From positions 1,178,001 to 1,242,000 of the forward strand of contig NZ_FRCS01000001.1 of the NCBI RefSeq assembly GCF_900143005.1: a stretch of DNA of 64,000 nt, written 5' to 3'. Under the pieces are notes generated by a model. The model worked only from the letters and a program-made list of their open reading frames with translations. It was not told where the DNA came from and did not search any database. Below, piece after piece: positions 34,140 through 41,998 of the stretch. Made by a program: the position numbers and the translations under genes. Origin of the DNA: Cryptosporangium aurantiacum. GTDB lineage: Bacteria > Actinomycetota > Actinomycetes > Mycobacteriales > Cryptosporangiaceae. The first letter of the stretch is position 1, and every line of letters begins with the position of its first letter.

Positions 34140-35041
34140 ACGTCTTCACGCTCGGTTTTGTCGCCGCCGTCCTGATCGCGCTGGCCCCGGTGCTGCTCGC
34201 GGCGCTCGGCGGCGCGCTCTGCGCCCGGGTGGGCGTGTTCAACATCGGGCTCGAGGGCCAGATGCTGCTGGGCTGCTTCACCGCGGTCGCGGTCAGCGCG
34301 AAGACCGGCAGCGCGCTGCTCGGCGTCGCCGCCGCGGTGGGCGCGGGGGTGCTGACCGCGCTGGTGCTGGCCGTCGGCACGATCCGGTTCCGGACCGACC
34401 CGATCGTGCTCGCGATCGGCACCAACCTGCTCGCGGTCGGACTGACCGGCTTCCTGCTCCGCTCGGTGCTCGGCACCAGCGGCACGTACAGCAGCCCCGA
34501 CCTGGCCGGGCTCACCCGGCTCGGCGACACCTGGGTCGGCGACATCCCGGTCCTCGGCGACATCTTCCACAGCAGCAGCTGGGTCGTCGTACTCAGCCTG
34601 CTGCTGGTGCCCGCGCTCGCGTTCTTCCTGGCCCGTCACCCCGCCGGGTTGCGGCTGCGGGGGATCGGCGAGAACCCGGAGGCCGCCCGCAGCCTCGGTG
34701 TGCACGTCGACGGATACCAGCAGACCGCGATCCTCGTCGCCGGAGCCCTCTGCGGCCTGGCCGGTGCCCAGCTCGCGCTCGGCAACGTCCAGCTGTTCAG
34801 CGAGCAGATGACGGCCGGGCGTGGCTGGGTCGCGGTCGTCGCGGTCATGCTCGGCCGTGGGAGGCCGGGTCTCGTGCTCGCCGCCTGCGTGGTGTTCGGC
34901 GCGGCCGAGGCATTCGGGTTCCGGCTGCAGGGCTTGGGCCTGCCGCAGCAAGCCACCGACGCCGCTCCGTACGTCATCACGCTGATCGCGCTCCTTCTGA
35001 CCTCGATCCGCAGGCCGAAACTCGCTGGAGGAAATCCATGA
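34136..35041 (+). CDS. Nucleoside-type ABC importer permease (YufQ-like)
   Basis: A 301-residue membrane permease with the signature GVFNIGLEGQMLLGCF near residue 37, IGENPEAARSLGVHVDGYQQTAILVAGALCGLAGAQLALG in the coupling region and RGWVAVVAVMLGRGRP in the C-terminal half. GTG start overlaps the preceding permease stop as GTGA. A GGAGGAAATCC ribosome site for the next gene lies at its 3' end. Confidence 0.93.
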   Translation: MNVFTLGFVAAVLIALAPVLLAALGGALCARVGVFNIGLEGQMLLGCFTAVAVSAKTGSALLGVAAAVGAGVLTALVLAVGTIRFRTDPIVLAIGTNLLAVGLTGFLLRSVLGTSGTYSSPDLAGLTRLGDTWVGDIPVLGDIFHSSSWVVVLSLLLVPALAFFLARHPAGLRLRGIGENPEAARSLGVHVDGYQQTAILVAGALCGLAGAQLALGNVQLFSEQMTAGRGWVAVVAVMLGRGRPGLVLAACVVFGAAEAFGFRLQGLGLPQQATDAAPYVITLIALLLTSIRRPKLAGGNP

Positions 35042-36024
35042 CGTCCCGCCGCGCCGTCGTCGTCGACACCGACACCGGTATCGACGACGCGCTCACGCTG
35101 GTCTACCTGGCTGCGGTCGGCGGCGTCGACCTGGTCGCGATCACCGCCACCCACGGCAACTGCTCGACCGCGGACTCGGCGGTCAACGTCGGCCACGTGC
35201 TGGGTCTGTGCGGCCTGCCGGACGTGCCGATCCACCTGGGCCGGCCGGGGCCGATCAGCGGCAAGCCGCCGCGGTACTCCTACCACGTGCACGGCCACGA
35301 CGGGCTCGGTGACCTCGGCGTCGAGAAGCTGCCGAGCACCCCGTCGGCGGAGCCGGCCGCCGAAGCGCTGGTCCGGATCGGCCGCGAGCAGCCGGGCGAG
35401 GTGGACCTGCTGGTGCTCGGCGCGATGTCGAACCTCGCGGACGCGATCGCGATCGACCCGCTGGTGCTCACCCGGTACCGGTCGATCGTCGTGATGGGCG
35501 GTTCCGGGCCGTACCAGCCCGCCGGGACGATCCTCGAGGTCGACGCGAACGTGGACGCCGACCCGCAGGCCGCCGAGATCGTCTTCGGCGCCGAGCACGG
35601 GAACCTCGTGATGGTGGGTGTCAACGTGACGACGCCGGCGATCCTCGACGAGCAGTTCCTCGCGGCGGTCGCCGAGCAGAACGGCCCGGTGACGTCGTTC
35701 TGCACCGCGATCCTGAGCTACTACCTGGACTTCTACCAGGAGAAGTGGGGCCGCCGGATCTGCTCGGCGCACGACCCGCTGGCCGCGGCGATCCTGGTCC
35801 ACCCCTCGTTGGTGACGCGTGCCGCCGACGGTCCGGTCAACGTGCGCGACGACGGCTACGCGGTCCGCGCTCGCTTGATGCGAACCGCGGACCTGGAGCT
35901 TCCGGCGTTCCCGCTGATCGAGACCCCCGACACCCATGTCGTGCTCGACGTCGACCAGGCCGCGTTCCTCACCGAGTTCACCGCGGTCCTCGCGAACGCG
36001 GACGCGCGGCTAGCTGCTCAGTAG
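35038..36024 (+). CDS. Inosine/uridine-preferring nucleoside hydrolase
   Basis: A 328-residue nucleoside N-ribohydrolase, which splits the N-glycosidic bond of ribonucleosides to base and ribose. The calcium-binding cluster VDTDTGIDDA places aspartates at residues 10, 12, 16 and 17. The active-site region LEVDANVDADPQAAEIVF and the C-terminal catalytic aspartate in CSAHDPLAAAI are conserved. With the four upstream importer genes it forms a take-up-and-cleave unit. Its last 15 bases overlap the convergent M20 peptidase gene. Confidence 0.93.
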   Translation: MTSRRAVVVDTDTGIDDALTLVYLAAVGGVDLVAITATHGNCSTADSAVNVGHVLGLCGLPDVPIHLGRPGPISGKPPRYSYHVHGHDGLGDLGVEKLPSTPSAEPAAEALVRIGREQPGEVDLLVLGAMSNLADAIAIDPLVLTRYRSIVVMGGSGPYQPAGTILEVDANVDADPQAAEIVFGAEHGNLVMVGVNVTTPAILDEQFLAAVAEQNGPVTSFCTAILSYYLDFYQEKWGRRICSAHDPLAAAILVHPSLVTRAADGPVNVRDDGYAVRARLMRTADLELPAFPLIETPDTHVVLDVDQAAFLTEFTAVLANADARLAAQ

Positions 36025-37314
36025 GAACCGCTCCAGCACACGGACGCCGAACTCCAGGGCGTCGACGGGCACCCGCTCGTCGACGCCGTGGAACAGCGCG
36101 CTGAAGTCCAGGTCGGGCGGCAGCCGGAGCGGCGCGAACCCGAACGTCCGGACACCGAGCCGGGCGAACGCCTTCGCGTCGGTGGCCGCGGGCAGCAGGT
36201 ACGGCAGCAGCCGGGCACCGGGGTCCTCGGCGGTCACCGCACGGGTCATCGCGTCGACGAGCGGCCCGTCGAACGTCGTCTCCCAGGCCGGTAGATGGCG
36301 CCACTCGGCCTCGATGCCGGGCCCCAGCACGTCCACCAGCTCGTGTTCGAACGCGGCCAGGCGGCCGGGCAGCACCCGGCAGTCGACCTCGGCGCGGGCG
36401 ACCGAGGGCACCACGTTGGACTTGTAGCCCGCGGAGAGCATCGTGACGTTCGCGGTGTCGCGGAGGCCCGCGCCGATCAGCCGGGCGAGCGGACCGAGTC
36501 GGGCGACGGTCGCCTCCGGATCGTCCGAATCAAAAGGTGCACCCAACAGCTCGCCGGCACCGGTGAGGAACTGGCGCATCGGGTCGGTCAGCAGCACCGG
36601 GAACCGGTGCCGGTCGAGGCGGGCCACCGCCTCGGCCAGCCGGGCGACCGGGTTGTCCTCGTGCAGCATCGCGCCGTGGCCCGGGGTGCCGTGCGCGGCC
36701 AGGCGGAGTGCGAACGAGGTCTTCTCGGCGACCTGGATCAGGTAGGCGCGGGTGCCGCCGAGCGTGACCGAGTAGCCGCCGACCTCGCTGATCGCCTCGG
36801 TCGCGCCGTCGAACAGCTCCGGCCGGTGGTCGACCAGCCACTGGGCGCCGAGCCGCCCGCCCGCCTCCTCGTCGGCGAGGAACGCGAAGATCACGTCCCG
36901 CGGCGGCACGGTGCGCTCCCGGCGGAACTGCCGGGCGACCGCGAGCGCCATCGCGACCATGCCCTTCATGTCGACGGCGCCGCGTCCCCAGACGTAGCCG
37001 TCCCGCACCTCGCCGGAGAACGGGTGCACGGCCCATTCGGCCGGGTCGGCGGGGACGACGTCGAGGTGGCCGTGCACCAGCAGCGCGCCCCGGCCCGGGT
37101 CGGCCCCCGGCAGCCGCACGACGACGTTGCCACGGCCGGGGCCGGACTCCACATAGGTAGGCTCGTAGCCGGCGTCCGAGAGCAGGCCCGCGACGTACTC
37201 CGCTGCGGGCCGCTCGGTGCCCTGCGCGTCGGGATCACCGGTGTTCGACGTGTCGATCCGGATCAACGCGCTGGTCAGCGCCACGACCTCGTCGACAGCG
37301 GAGGGCACGGGCAC
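36010..37314 (-). CDS. M20-family metallopeptidase (ArgE/DapE/carboxypeptidase-like)
   Basis: A 434-residue di-zinc amidohydrolase or peptidase. Metal ligands and catalytic residues are visible: LLVHGHLDVVP (His and Asp), WGRGAVDMKG (bridging Asp), ADEEAGG (catalytic Glu and ligand) and the C-terminal LFHGVDERVP (His). The dimerisation domain begins near KTSFALRLAAHGTPGHGA. GTG start at 37314. The 9-base gap to the upstream FMN reductase gene suggests cotranscription. The exact acyl-amino-acid or peptide substrate cannot be deduced. Confidence 0.92.
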   Translation of the reverse strand: MPVPSAVDEVVALTSALIRIDTSNTGDPDAQGTERPAAEYVAGLLSDAGYEPTYVESGPGRGNVVVRLPGADPGRGALLVHGHLDVVPADPAEWAVHPFSGEVRDGYVWGRGAVDMKGMVAMALAVARQFRRERTVPPRDVIFAFLADEEAGGRLGAQWLVDHRPELFDGATEAISEVGGYSVTLGGTRAYLIQVAEKTSFALRLAAHGTPGHGAMLHEDNPVARLAEAVARLDRHRFPVLLTDPMRQFLTGAGELLGAPFDSDDPEATVARLGPLARLIGAGLRDTANVTMLSAGYKSNVVPSVARAEVDCRVLPGRLAAFEHELVDVLGPGIEAEWRHLPAWETTFDGPLVDAMTRAVTAEDPGARLLPYLLPAATDAKAFARLGVRTFGFAPLRLPPDLDFSALFHGVDERVPVDALEFGVRVLERFLLSS

Positions 37315-37323
37315 AGGCCGAGA

Positions 37324-37893
37324 CTACGCGGCGGCGGTAACGCGCAGCGTCGCGAGCGCACCGGACCAGGCCACGACCTGGTCCAGCGTCGAGGTCAGCG
37401 CGTCGAGCTGGGTCGGCTGCGGCCGGAACGTCACGAAGTTCTCGTAGTCGGTGTAGAGCGAGAGCGCGACCTGGGACCGCACGGTGGCCAGCTGCAGTTC
37501 GGCGGCGACCAGCCGCAGGTGCTCGACCGCACGGACGCCACCGGCGGCGCCGTAGCTGACGAACCCCGCGGCCTTGTCGTTCCACTCGGCGTAGAGGTAA
37601 TCGATCGCGTTCTTCAGCACGCCGGTCGTCGAGTGGTTGTACTCCGGCGTCACGAAGACGAACCCGTCGAAGCCGGCGATCGCCTGCGACCAGGCGAGCG
37701 TGTGCTCGTTCGCGTACTGGCCGCCGGACGCGGGGATCGGCTCGTCCAGGTGCGGCAGCGGGTAGTCGATCAGGTCAATGAGCGTGAACTCGGCGTCGCT
37801 GCGCAGGCGGGCGTTCTCGTAGACCCAGTCGGCGACGGCCTTGCCGTAGCGGCCGGGGCGCGTGCTGCCCAGAATGATGGCGATCCTGGTCAC
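37324..37893 (-). CDS. NADPH-dependent FMN reductase
   Basis: A 189-residue flavodoxin-fold protein. GSTRPGRYGKAVADWV near the N-terminus is the FMN phosphate-binding loop, and VTPEYNHSTTGVLKNAIDYLY is the conserved active-site strip of the NADPH-dependent FMN reductase family. The start is GTG 37893 with AGGAG upstream. It lies divergent from an HxlR regulator with a palindrome between them, a common arrangement for redox or quinone-responsive control. It may also supply reduced FMN to the LLM enzymes encoded nearby (speculative). Confidence 0.92.
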   Translation of the reverse strand: MTRIAIILGSTRPGRYGKAVADWVYENARLRSDAEFTLIDLIDYPLPHLDEPIPASGGQYANEHTLAWSQAIAGFDGFVFVTPEYNHSTTGVLKNAIDYLYAEWNDKAAGFVSYGAAGGVRAVEHLRLVAAELQLATVRSQVALSLYTDYENFVTFRPQPTQLDALTSTLDQVVAWSGALATLRVTAAA

Positions 37894-37972
37894 GGAGGTG
37901 CTCCTGTTCGGTAGATCGGGGATGCGTCCATTGCATCTCCTGCTGCTCCGGTAGGGAAAGAGGGTCGAGTCG

Positions 37973-37988
37973 CGCACTTTGAAGTGCG
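37973..37988. promoter_or_regulatory. Palindrome between FMN reductase and HxlR genes, likely HxlR operator
   Basis: CGCACTT, TG, AAGTGCG: a perfect 16-bp palindrome in the 115-bp divergent gap, 21 bases before the HxlR start. Position and symmetry suit binding by a dimeric HxlR protein controlling both genes. Confidence 0.55.
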
Positions 37989-38008
37989 TGACGGGTTAGC
38001 GTGGAGCC

Positions 38009-38383
38009 GTGGAGCGAACCAGCACTCCCTGCGGTGACGAGCGCACGCAACGGCACACCCGCCAGCTCCTGCGCCGGGTGGGTGACACGTGGTCGCTCGT
38101 CCTGGTGTCGCAGCTGGTCGGCGGGCCGATGCGGTTCACCGAGCTGCTGCGCGCGGTCGACGGCATCTCGCACCGGATGCTCACCCAGACGCTGCGGAGC
38201 CTGGAGCGCGACGGGCTGGTGTCCCGGACCGCGTACCCGGAGACGCCGCCCCGGGTCGAGTACGCGCTGACGCCGCTCGGGCAGACGTTCCTGGGTTCGC
38301 TGACCGGATTGGTGGTCTGGGGCGAGGACACCCAGGCCGAGGTCGAGGAGCATCGCTCCCGCTTCGACGCCGACCGGCACTGA
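38009..38383 (+). CDS. HxlR-family transcriptional regulator
   Basis: A 124-residue winged-helix regulator. The pattern GDTWSLVLVSQLVGGPMRFTELLRAVDGISHRMLTQTLRSLERDGLVSRTAYPETPPRVEYALTPLG is the family consensus. A single cysteine at residue 8 matches the redox-sensing position in some relatives (HypR-like), which would fit control of a flavin reductase; this is only a suggestion. GTG start at 38009. Confidence 0.92.
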   Translation: MERTSTPCGDERTQRHTRQLLRRVGDTWSLVLVSQLVGGPMRFTELLRAVDGISHRMLTQTLRSLERDGLVSRTAYPETPPRVEYALTPLGQTFLGSLTGLVVWGEDTQAEVEEHRSRFDADRH

Positions 38384-38519
38384 CTGTTCGGCGCGCGATT
38401 TCCACCGCCCGCTGCCGGTATCTTGCGTCCGCCGCCGATCGCTGGGTCAATGGGGGATGTGAGGGACATCCACGTCGGGCAGCCGTCCGCGTCGCCGCGC
38501 CCCGAGTAGGCCGCGGAAC

Positions 38520-39095
38520 ATGCGGCGATACATCCTCACCGGTGCGCCCGGGGGCGGGAAGACGACGATAGCCCGCGCCCTGCAGCAGCGCGGGTACTCG
38601 GTGGTCGACGAGGCGGCGACCGACGTCATCGCCCGTGCGCAGGAACGGGGTGTCGATCAGCCGTGGCAGGAGCCCGGCTTCGTGGACACGATCGTCCGGC
38701 TGCAGCAGCAGCGGCAGCAGCAGGCGCCGCTCGACGGGGCGTCGGTTCAGGTCTACGACCGGTCGCCGATCTGCACGCTCGCGCTGGCGCGCTACCTGGA
38801 ATTACCGGTGACCAGGGAACTCCGGGCCGAGGTGAACCGCGTGGTGCAGAGCGCGATCTACCAGCCGGTGGTGTTCTTCATCGAGCTGTTCGGCGAGGTC
38901 GAACCGACGTCGGCCAGGCGGATCAGCCTGGCCGACGCGAAACGGTTCGAGGAAGTGCACCGCACGGCCTACGAGACGTGCGGCTACGAGCTCGTCGACG
39001 TACCGCCCGCCCCGATCGAGGACCGGGTCGACCTGATCGACGAGGCGCTGCAGGCGGACGACGTGCGGTTCGCCGAAGAGGCCTGGAACTTCTGA
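38520..39095 (+). CDS. AAA-type NTPase/kinase-like protein
   Basis: A 191-residue P-loop protein. Walker A TGAPGGGKTT lies at residues 7-16, and the central YDRSPICTLALARYLEL has the D-R-S pattern seen in AAA_28/NadR-like kinases. VVFFIELFGEVEP follows as a core strand, and the end is the family's VDVPPAPIEDRVDLIDEAL. It may phosphorylate a small molecule, but the substrate is unknown. Preceded by a 136-base gap that shows nothing else. Its stop is separated by one base from the convergent SfnB-type gene's stop. Confidence 0.8.
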   Translation: MRRYILTGAPGGGKTTIARALQQRGYSVVDEAATDVIARAQERGVDQPWQEPGFVDTIVRLQQQRQQQAPLDGASVQVYDRSPICTLALARYLELPVTRELRAEVNRVVQSAIYQPVVFFIELFGEVEPTSARRISLADAKRFEEVHRTAYETCGYELVDVPPAPIEDRVDLIDEALQADDVRFAEEAWNF

Positions 39096-39096
39096 C

Positions 39097-40317
39097 TCAG
39101 TACAGCACCCCGAGCCGCGGCGGGTTGACGCCGTTGAGCAGGTGGTTGCCGATGTGGACGTACTTCCAGCGCGCCGGGTCGTGCAGCGAGTGCGTCCGGA
39201 CGTTGCGCCAGTGCCGGTCCAGGTCGTGGGCCTCGTCGGTCGCCGAGGTACCGGCCAGCTCGAAGATCCCGGACGCGATCTCCGGCGCCAGCTCCTGCGC
39301 GAGCGCCTTGGCCTCGGCAACCGCCAGGGTCGCCGCCGCGGTGTTCTCGTCGGTGAGCTCCGGCGCGGCCAGCGCCTCGTCCACCAGCCGCGCGCCGCGC
39401 TCCAGCAGGGCCTCCAGCGCGTGCAGGCGAGTGGTCAGCTCACCGAAGCGCCGCAGGACGTGCGGCTCGTCGGCGGCCTGGTCGAGGCCCGACTCGAACC
39501 ACGGCCGGCTGCGGTCACGGACGAACGCCGCGCCGTCCTCCAGCGCCGCGCGGGCGATCCCGACGTCGATCGCGGCGTGCAGGGCCTGGTCGTAGGCGCC
39601 GAGCACGAGCGGCGGGAGCTCCTCCGGCGGCGGTCCCTCCGGCAGCACCAACTCCGCGTCGACGACGACGCCCTCCAACCGGACGGTGCCGCTGAACGAC
39701 GCTCGCTGCCCGAACGACGACCAGTCCTCCAGCCGCAGCGTGACCCCGGCGTCCCCGGGGCGGACGAACACGGTCGCCGGGTAACCGTCGTCGTCGAGCG
39801 CCGCGACCGCGATCCAGGCCGCACCGAGCGAGCCGGTCGCGTAGTACTTCAGCCCGTCGAGCCGCCAGGTGCCGTCCGGCTGCTTCCGGACCCGGGTCTC
39901 CCGGTCTACCGAGCGCTTGGTGGTGCGCTCGACGGTCGCGTTGCCGATCCGGCCACCGGCCAGCACGTCCGCGAAGATCCGCGGCGCCGGCGCGGTATCA
40001 CCCAGCCCGGAGATCGCGTGCTGGACGACGAAGTGGGCCAGCAGCTGCTGGGCGACCGCCGAGTCCGCGCGGGCCAGGATGCGGAAGACCTCGACCACGG
40101 TCGAGCGCGGCAGGTCCGGCCCGCCGTGCGCGGCCGGTACCGCGATCCCGAGCAGTCCGCTGGCGTCGATCGCGGCCAGCTCCTCGTGCGGCGCGCTTCG
40201 TTCCCGGTCACGGGCGGCGGCGGTCTGCACGATCCGGCCGGCCAGTTCGCGGGCGACGGCCAGTGCCTCGGCGGGCGTCGCCAGGACCGGAATCACCTGT
40301 TCCAGTGTCGTCGTCAC
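39097..40317 (-). CDS. SfnB-family flavoprotein (acyl-CoA-dehydrogenase-like, sulfur acquisition)
   Basis: A 406-residue protein with the acyl-CoA dehydrogenase fold and the SfnB/DszC subfamily features: ARDRERSAPHEELAAIDASGLLGIAVPAAHGGPDLPRSTVVEVFRILARADSAVAQ at the N-terminus, GLKYYATGSLGAAWIAVAALDDDGYP in the middle and DLDRHWRNVRTHSLHDPARWKYVHIGNHLLNG at the end. Relatives are flavin monooxygenases that act on organosulfur compounds during sulfate limitation. GTG start overlaps the upstream peroxidase-like gene's stop as GTGA. No obvious gene-specific flavin reductase is next to it. Confidence 0.9.
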   Translation of the reverse strand: MTTTLEQVIPVLATPAEALAVARELAGRIVQTAAARDRERSAPHEELAAIDASGLLGIAVPAAHGGPDLPRSTVVEVFRILARADSAVAQQLLAHFVVQHAISGLGDTAPAPRIFADVLAGGRIGNATVERTTKRSVDRETRVRKQPDGTWRLDGLKYYATGSLGAAWIAVAALDDDGYPATVFVRPGDAGVTLRLEDWSSFGQRASFSGTVRLEGVVVDAELVLPEGPPPEELPPLVLGAYDQALHAAIDVGIARAALEDGAAFVRDRSRPWFESGLDQAADEPHVLRRFGELTTRLHALEALLERGARLVDEALAAPELTDENTAAATLAVAEAKALAQELAPEIASGIFELAGTSATDEAHDLDRHWRNVRTHSLHDPARWKYVHIGNHLLNGVNPPRLGVLY

Positions 40318-40925
40318 GCGTGGGCGCTCCTCGTCGTCTCGGGGAAACTCTGGGCCTCGGGGAAGCTTTGGGCGTCGGGCAGCAGGCCGAGCGCGAGGCT
40401 GATCCGGTTGGTGGCGTTGATCGCCGCGATGATCTGGACTGCTTCGTAGATGTCCTCGTCCGTCAGCCCGGCGGCGCGCAACTCGTCGATCTGCGCGTCG
40501 CTCACCTCACCCGGCGTGTGGGTGAGCGTGACCGTGAGGTCCGCGAGCAGCCGCTCGCGCTCGGAGAGCTCCTCGACCTCGCGGTGGTCGAGGCCGATCC
40601 GGTGCGCCAGCCGGTGGTCGCCGAGCACCTTGCCGAGGCCGTCGACGTGCAACGCGTGGCAGTACGCGCACCGGTTGGCCACCGACACGATCGTCGAGAG
40701 AATCTCGCGCTCGCGGAGGCTCAGCGTGCCGGGACTGTCCGGGGAGCCCTCGAGCAGCGGGAACAGGTAGGCGTTCAGCCGGGTGAAGTGGTCGCCGCCG
40801 AGCGTGAAGCCGCTGATCCAGTTCGGAACGTGGCCCTGCGTGCGTTCGGTGGTCTCCAGGAACCGGACGATCTCCGGGGAGAGCTCGTCGCGGGACGGGA
40901 CCTTGAGACGGGAGATGCTGGTCAT
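40314..40925 (-). CDS. Carboxymuconolactone-decarboxylase/AhpD-type protein, second copy
   Basis: A 203-residue all-helical protein with the redox motif CAYCHALHVDG (C-x-x-C and a downstream His) of alkylhydroperoxidase AhpD-type enzymes. Its C-terminal tail contains a small direct repeat (AQSFPE twice). It is a paralogue of the product of 40936-41517. The pair plus SfnB resembles the Avi_7169/Avi_7170 CMD-domain modules that accompany peptide-type transporters and LLM enzymes in other bacteria (recalled association, not checked). It probably reduces a peroxide or quinone-like product. Confidence 0.88.
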   Translation of the reverse strand: MTSISRLKVPSRDELSPEIVRFLETTERTQGHVPNWISGFTLGGDHFTRLNAYLFPLLEGSPDSPGTLSLREREILSTIVSVANRCAYCHALHVDGLGKVLGDHRLAHRIGLDHREVEELSERERLLADLTVTLTHTPGEVSDAQIDELRAAGLTDEDIYEAVQIIAAINATNRISLALGLLPDAQSFPEAQSFPETTRSAHA

Positions 40926-40935
40926 CGCGCGCCGC

Positions 40936-41517
40936 CTAGGAGAAGAACTGGTCGTCGGGCGTGACCTGCAGGAAGATGCTGAACCGGTTCGCCGCGGCGA
41001 AGACCGCCACGATCTGCACCGCTTCGTAGATCGCCTCGTCGGTCAGGCCGAGGTCGCGGAGGCTCTCGATGTCCTCGTCGGTCACCTCGCCCGGGTGGAC
41101 GGCGAGCTTGGCGGCGAACGCGGAGAGCGTCCGCTGCCGGGGGGTCAGCTCGCGGACCTCGCGGTAGTCGATCGCGATCCGGGTGCCGAGCTTCCGGTCG
41201 CCCAGCGCGTGACCCAGGCTCCCGGCGTGGTTGAGCCGGCAGTAGCTGCAACCGTTCTCCGCGGACGTCACGGTCGCGAGCAGCTCGCGGTCGGCATAGG
41301 GGAGCAGGCCCTGGTTCGGGTCGAGCAGCGGGAGCAGGTACTCGTTGAAGCGGGCGGTGTGGGCGCCGCCGAGCGCGAACGCACGAATCCAGTTCGGCGT
41401 GTACCCGAGCTGCGCGGTGATCGAGTCGATCTGCTCGCGGAGCTTCGGCGGTAACTGGTCGAGTTCGGGGACCCGGAGCCGGGAGATGCTCACTGCCTCG
41501 GTCGTGTCGACGGACAT
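40936..41517 (-). CDS. Carboxymuconolactone-decarboxylase/AhpD-type protein, first copy
   Basis: A 193-residue AhpD-like protein with CSYCRLNHAG as redox motif and the same N-terminal block ISRLRVPELDQLPPKLREQID and C-terminal block LTDEAIYEAVQIVAVFAAANRFSI as its neighbour. The two share length, order of motifs and the NWI segment, so they arose by duplication. It is the first gene of a three-gene leftward operon ending with the SfnB-type flavoprotein. Confidence 0.88.
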   Translation of the reverse strand: MSVDTTEAVSISRLRVPELDQLPPKLREQIDSITAQLGYTPNWIRAFALGGAHTARFNEYLLPLLDPNQGLLPYADRELLATVTSAENGCSYCRLNHAGSLGHALGDRKLGTRIAIDYREVRELTPRQRTLSAFAAKLAVHPGEVTDEDIESLRDLGLTDEAIYEAVQIVAVFAAANRFSIFLQVTPDDQFFS

Positions 41518-41542
41518 GGGGGTGCCTCTCTGGCCGAATTGG

Positions 41543-41557
41543 CTACTAAGTCAGTAG
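41543..41557. promoter_or_regulatory. Inverted repeat upstream of the SfnB operon
   Basis: CTACT, AAGTC, AGTAG lies 26 bases before the first start codon of the leftward operon, within the only AT-rich patch of the gap. Probable promoter or operator region. Confidence 0.35.
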
Positions 41558-41679
41558 GTTATACAGAGAAGCTAGGGAAAGGAACGGGTCTCGGCGGTGC
41601 TCGACATGCGAACCGGACAGGGACGGTCCAGAATGGTCCCGGGGGCGCACCGGTTCGAGTGCGAATGTGGTGATCTCGC

Positions 41680-41955
41680 GTGGACGAGAAGAGCGGAACC
41701 GACATCGATGGATACGCCGTCGTCGCCGGGCACTGGCCGTTGGCCGGTCCCTACAGCCCGGCGCGGACGGCCTATGCCGCGCAAGCGTTGACCTCGCTGG
41801 TGGACTACCTCCGGCACGCGGTGGGGGCGACCGACGGGCTGGCCGGCCGGCACGACGCGGACCGTGTCTTGCAAGCGGTGGACGGAGCGCTGACCGGACT
41901 GCCTCCGATCGCGGCGTCGCTGGAGGAGCGGAGGCCGACGCTCAGCGAGGGGTGA
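41680..41955 (+). CDS. Small hypothetical protein
   Basis: Ninety-one residues from GTG 41680. The codons have the strong G/C third-position bias of real genes here. The sequence (YSPARTAYAAQALTSLVDYLRHAVG and ADRVLQAVDGALTGLPPIAASLEER) looks like a small helical soluble protein with no recognisable domain. A strong terminator follows five bases after the stop. I do not recognise a family. Confidence 0.6.
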   Translation: MDEKSGTDIDGYAVVAGHWPLAGPYSPARTAYAAQALTSLVDYLRHAVGATDGLAGRHDADRVLQAVDGALTGLPPIAASLEERRPTLSEG

Positions 41956-41959
41956 CGAG

Positions 41960-41993
41960 CCCGGGTGGGGCGCCGCTGCGCGCCCCACCCGGG
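41960..41993. terminator. Perfect 14-bp hairpin between convergent genes
   Basis: CCCGGGTGGGGCGC, six-base loop, GCGCCCCACCCGGG. It lies exactly between the stop of the small rightward gene and the stop of the leftward siderophore-binding gene, so it can end both transcripts. Confidence 0.8.
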
Positions 41994-41998
41994 AAGGC

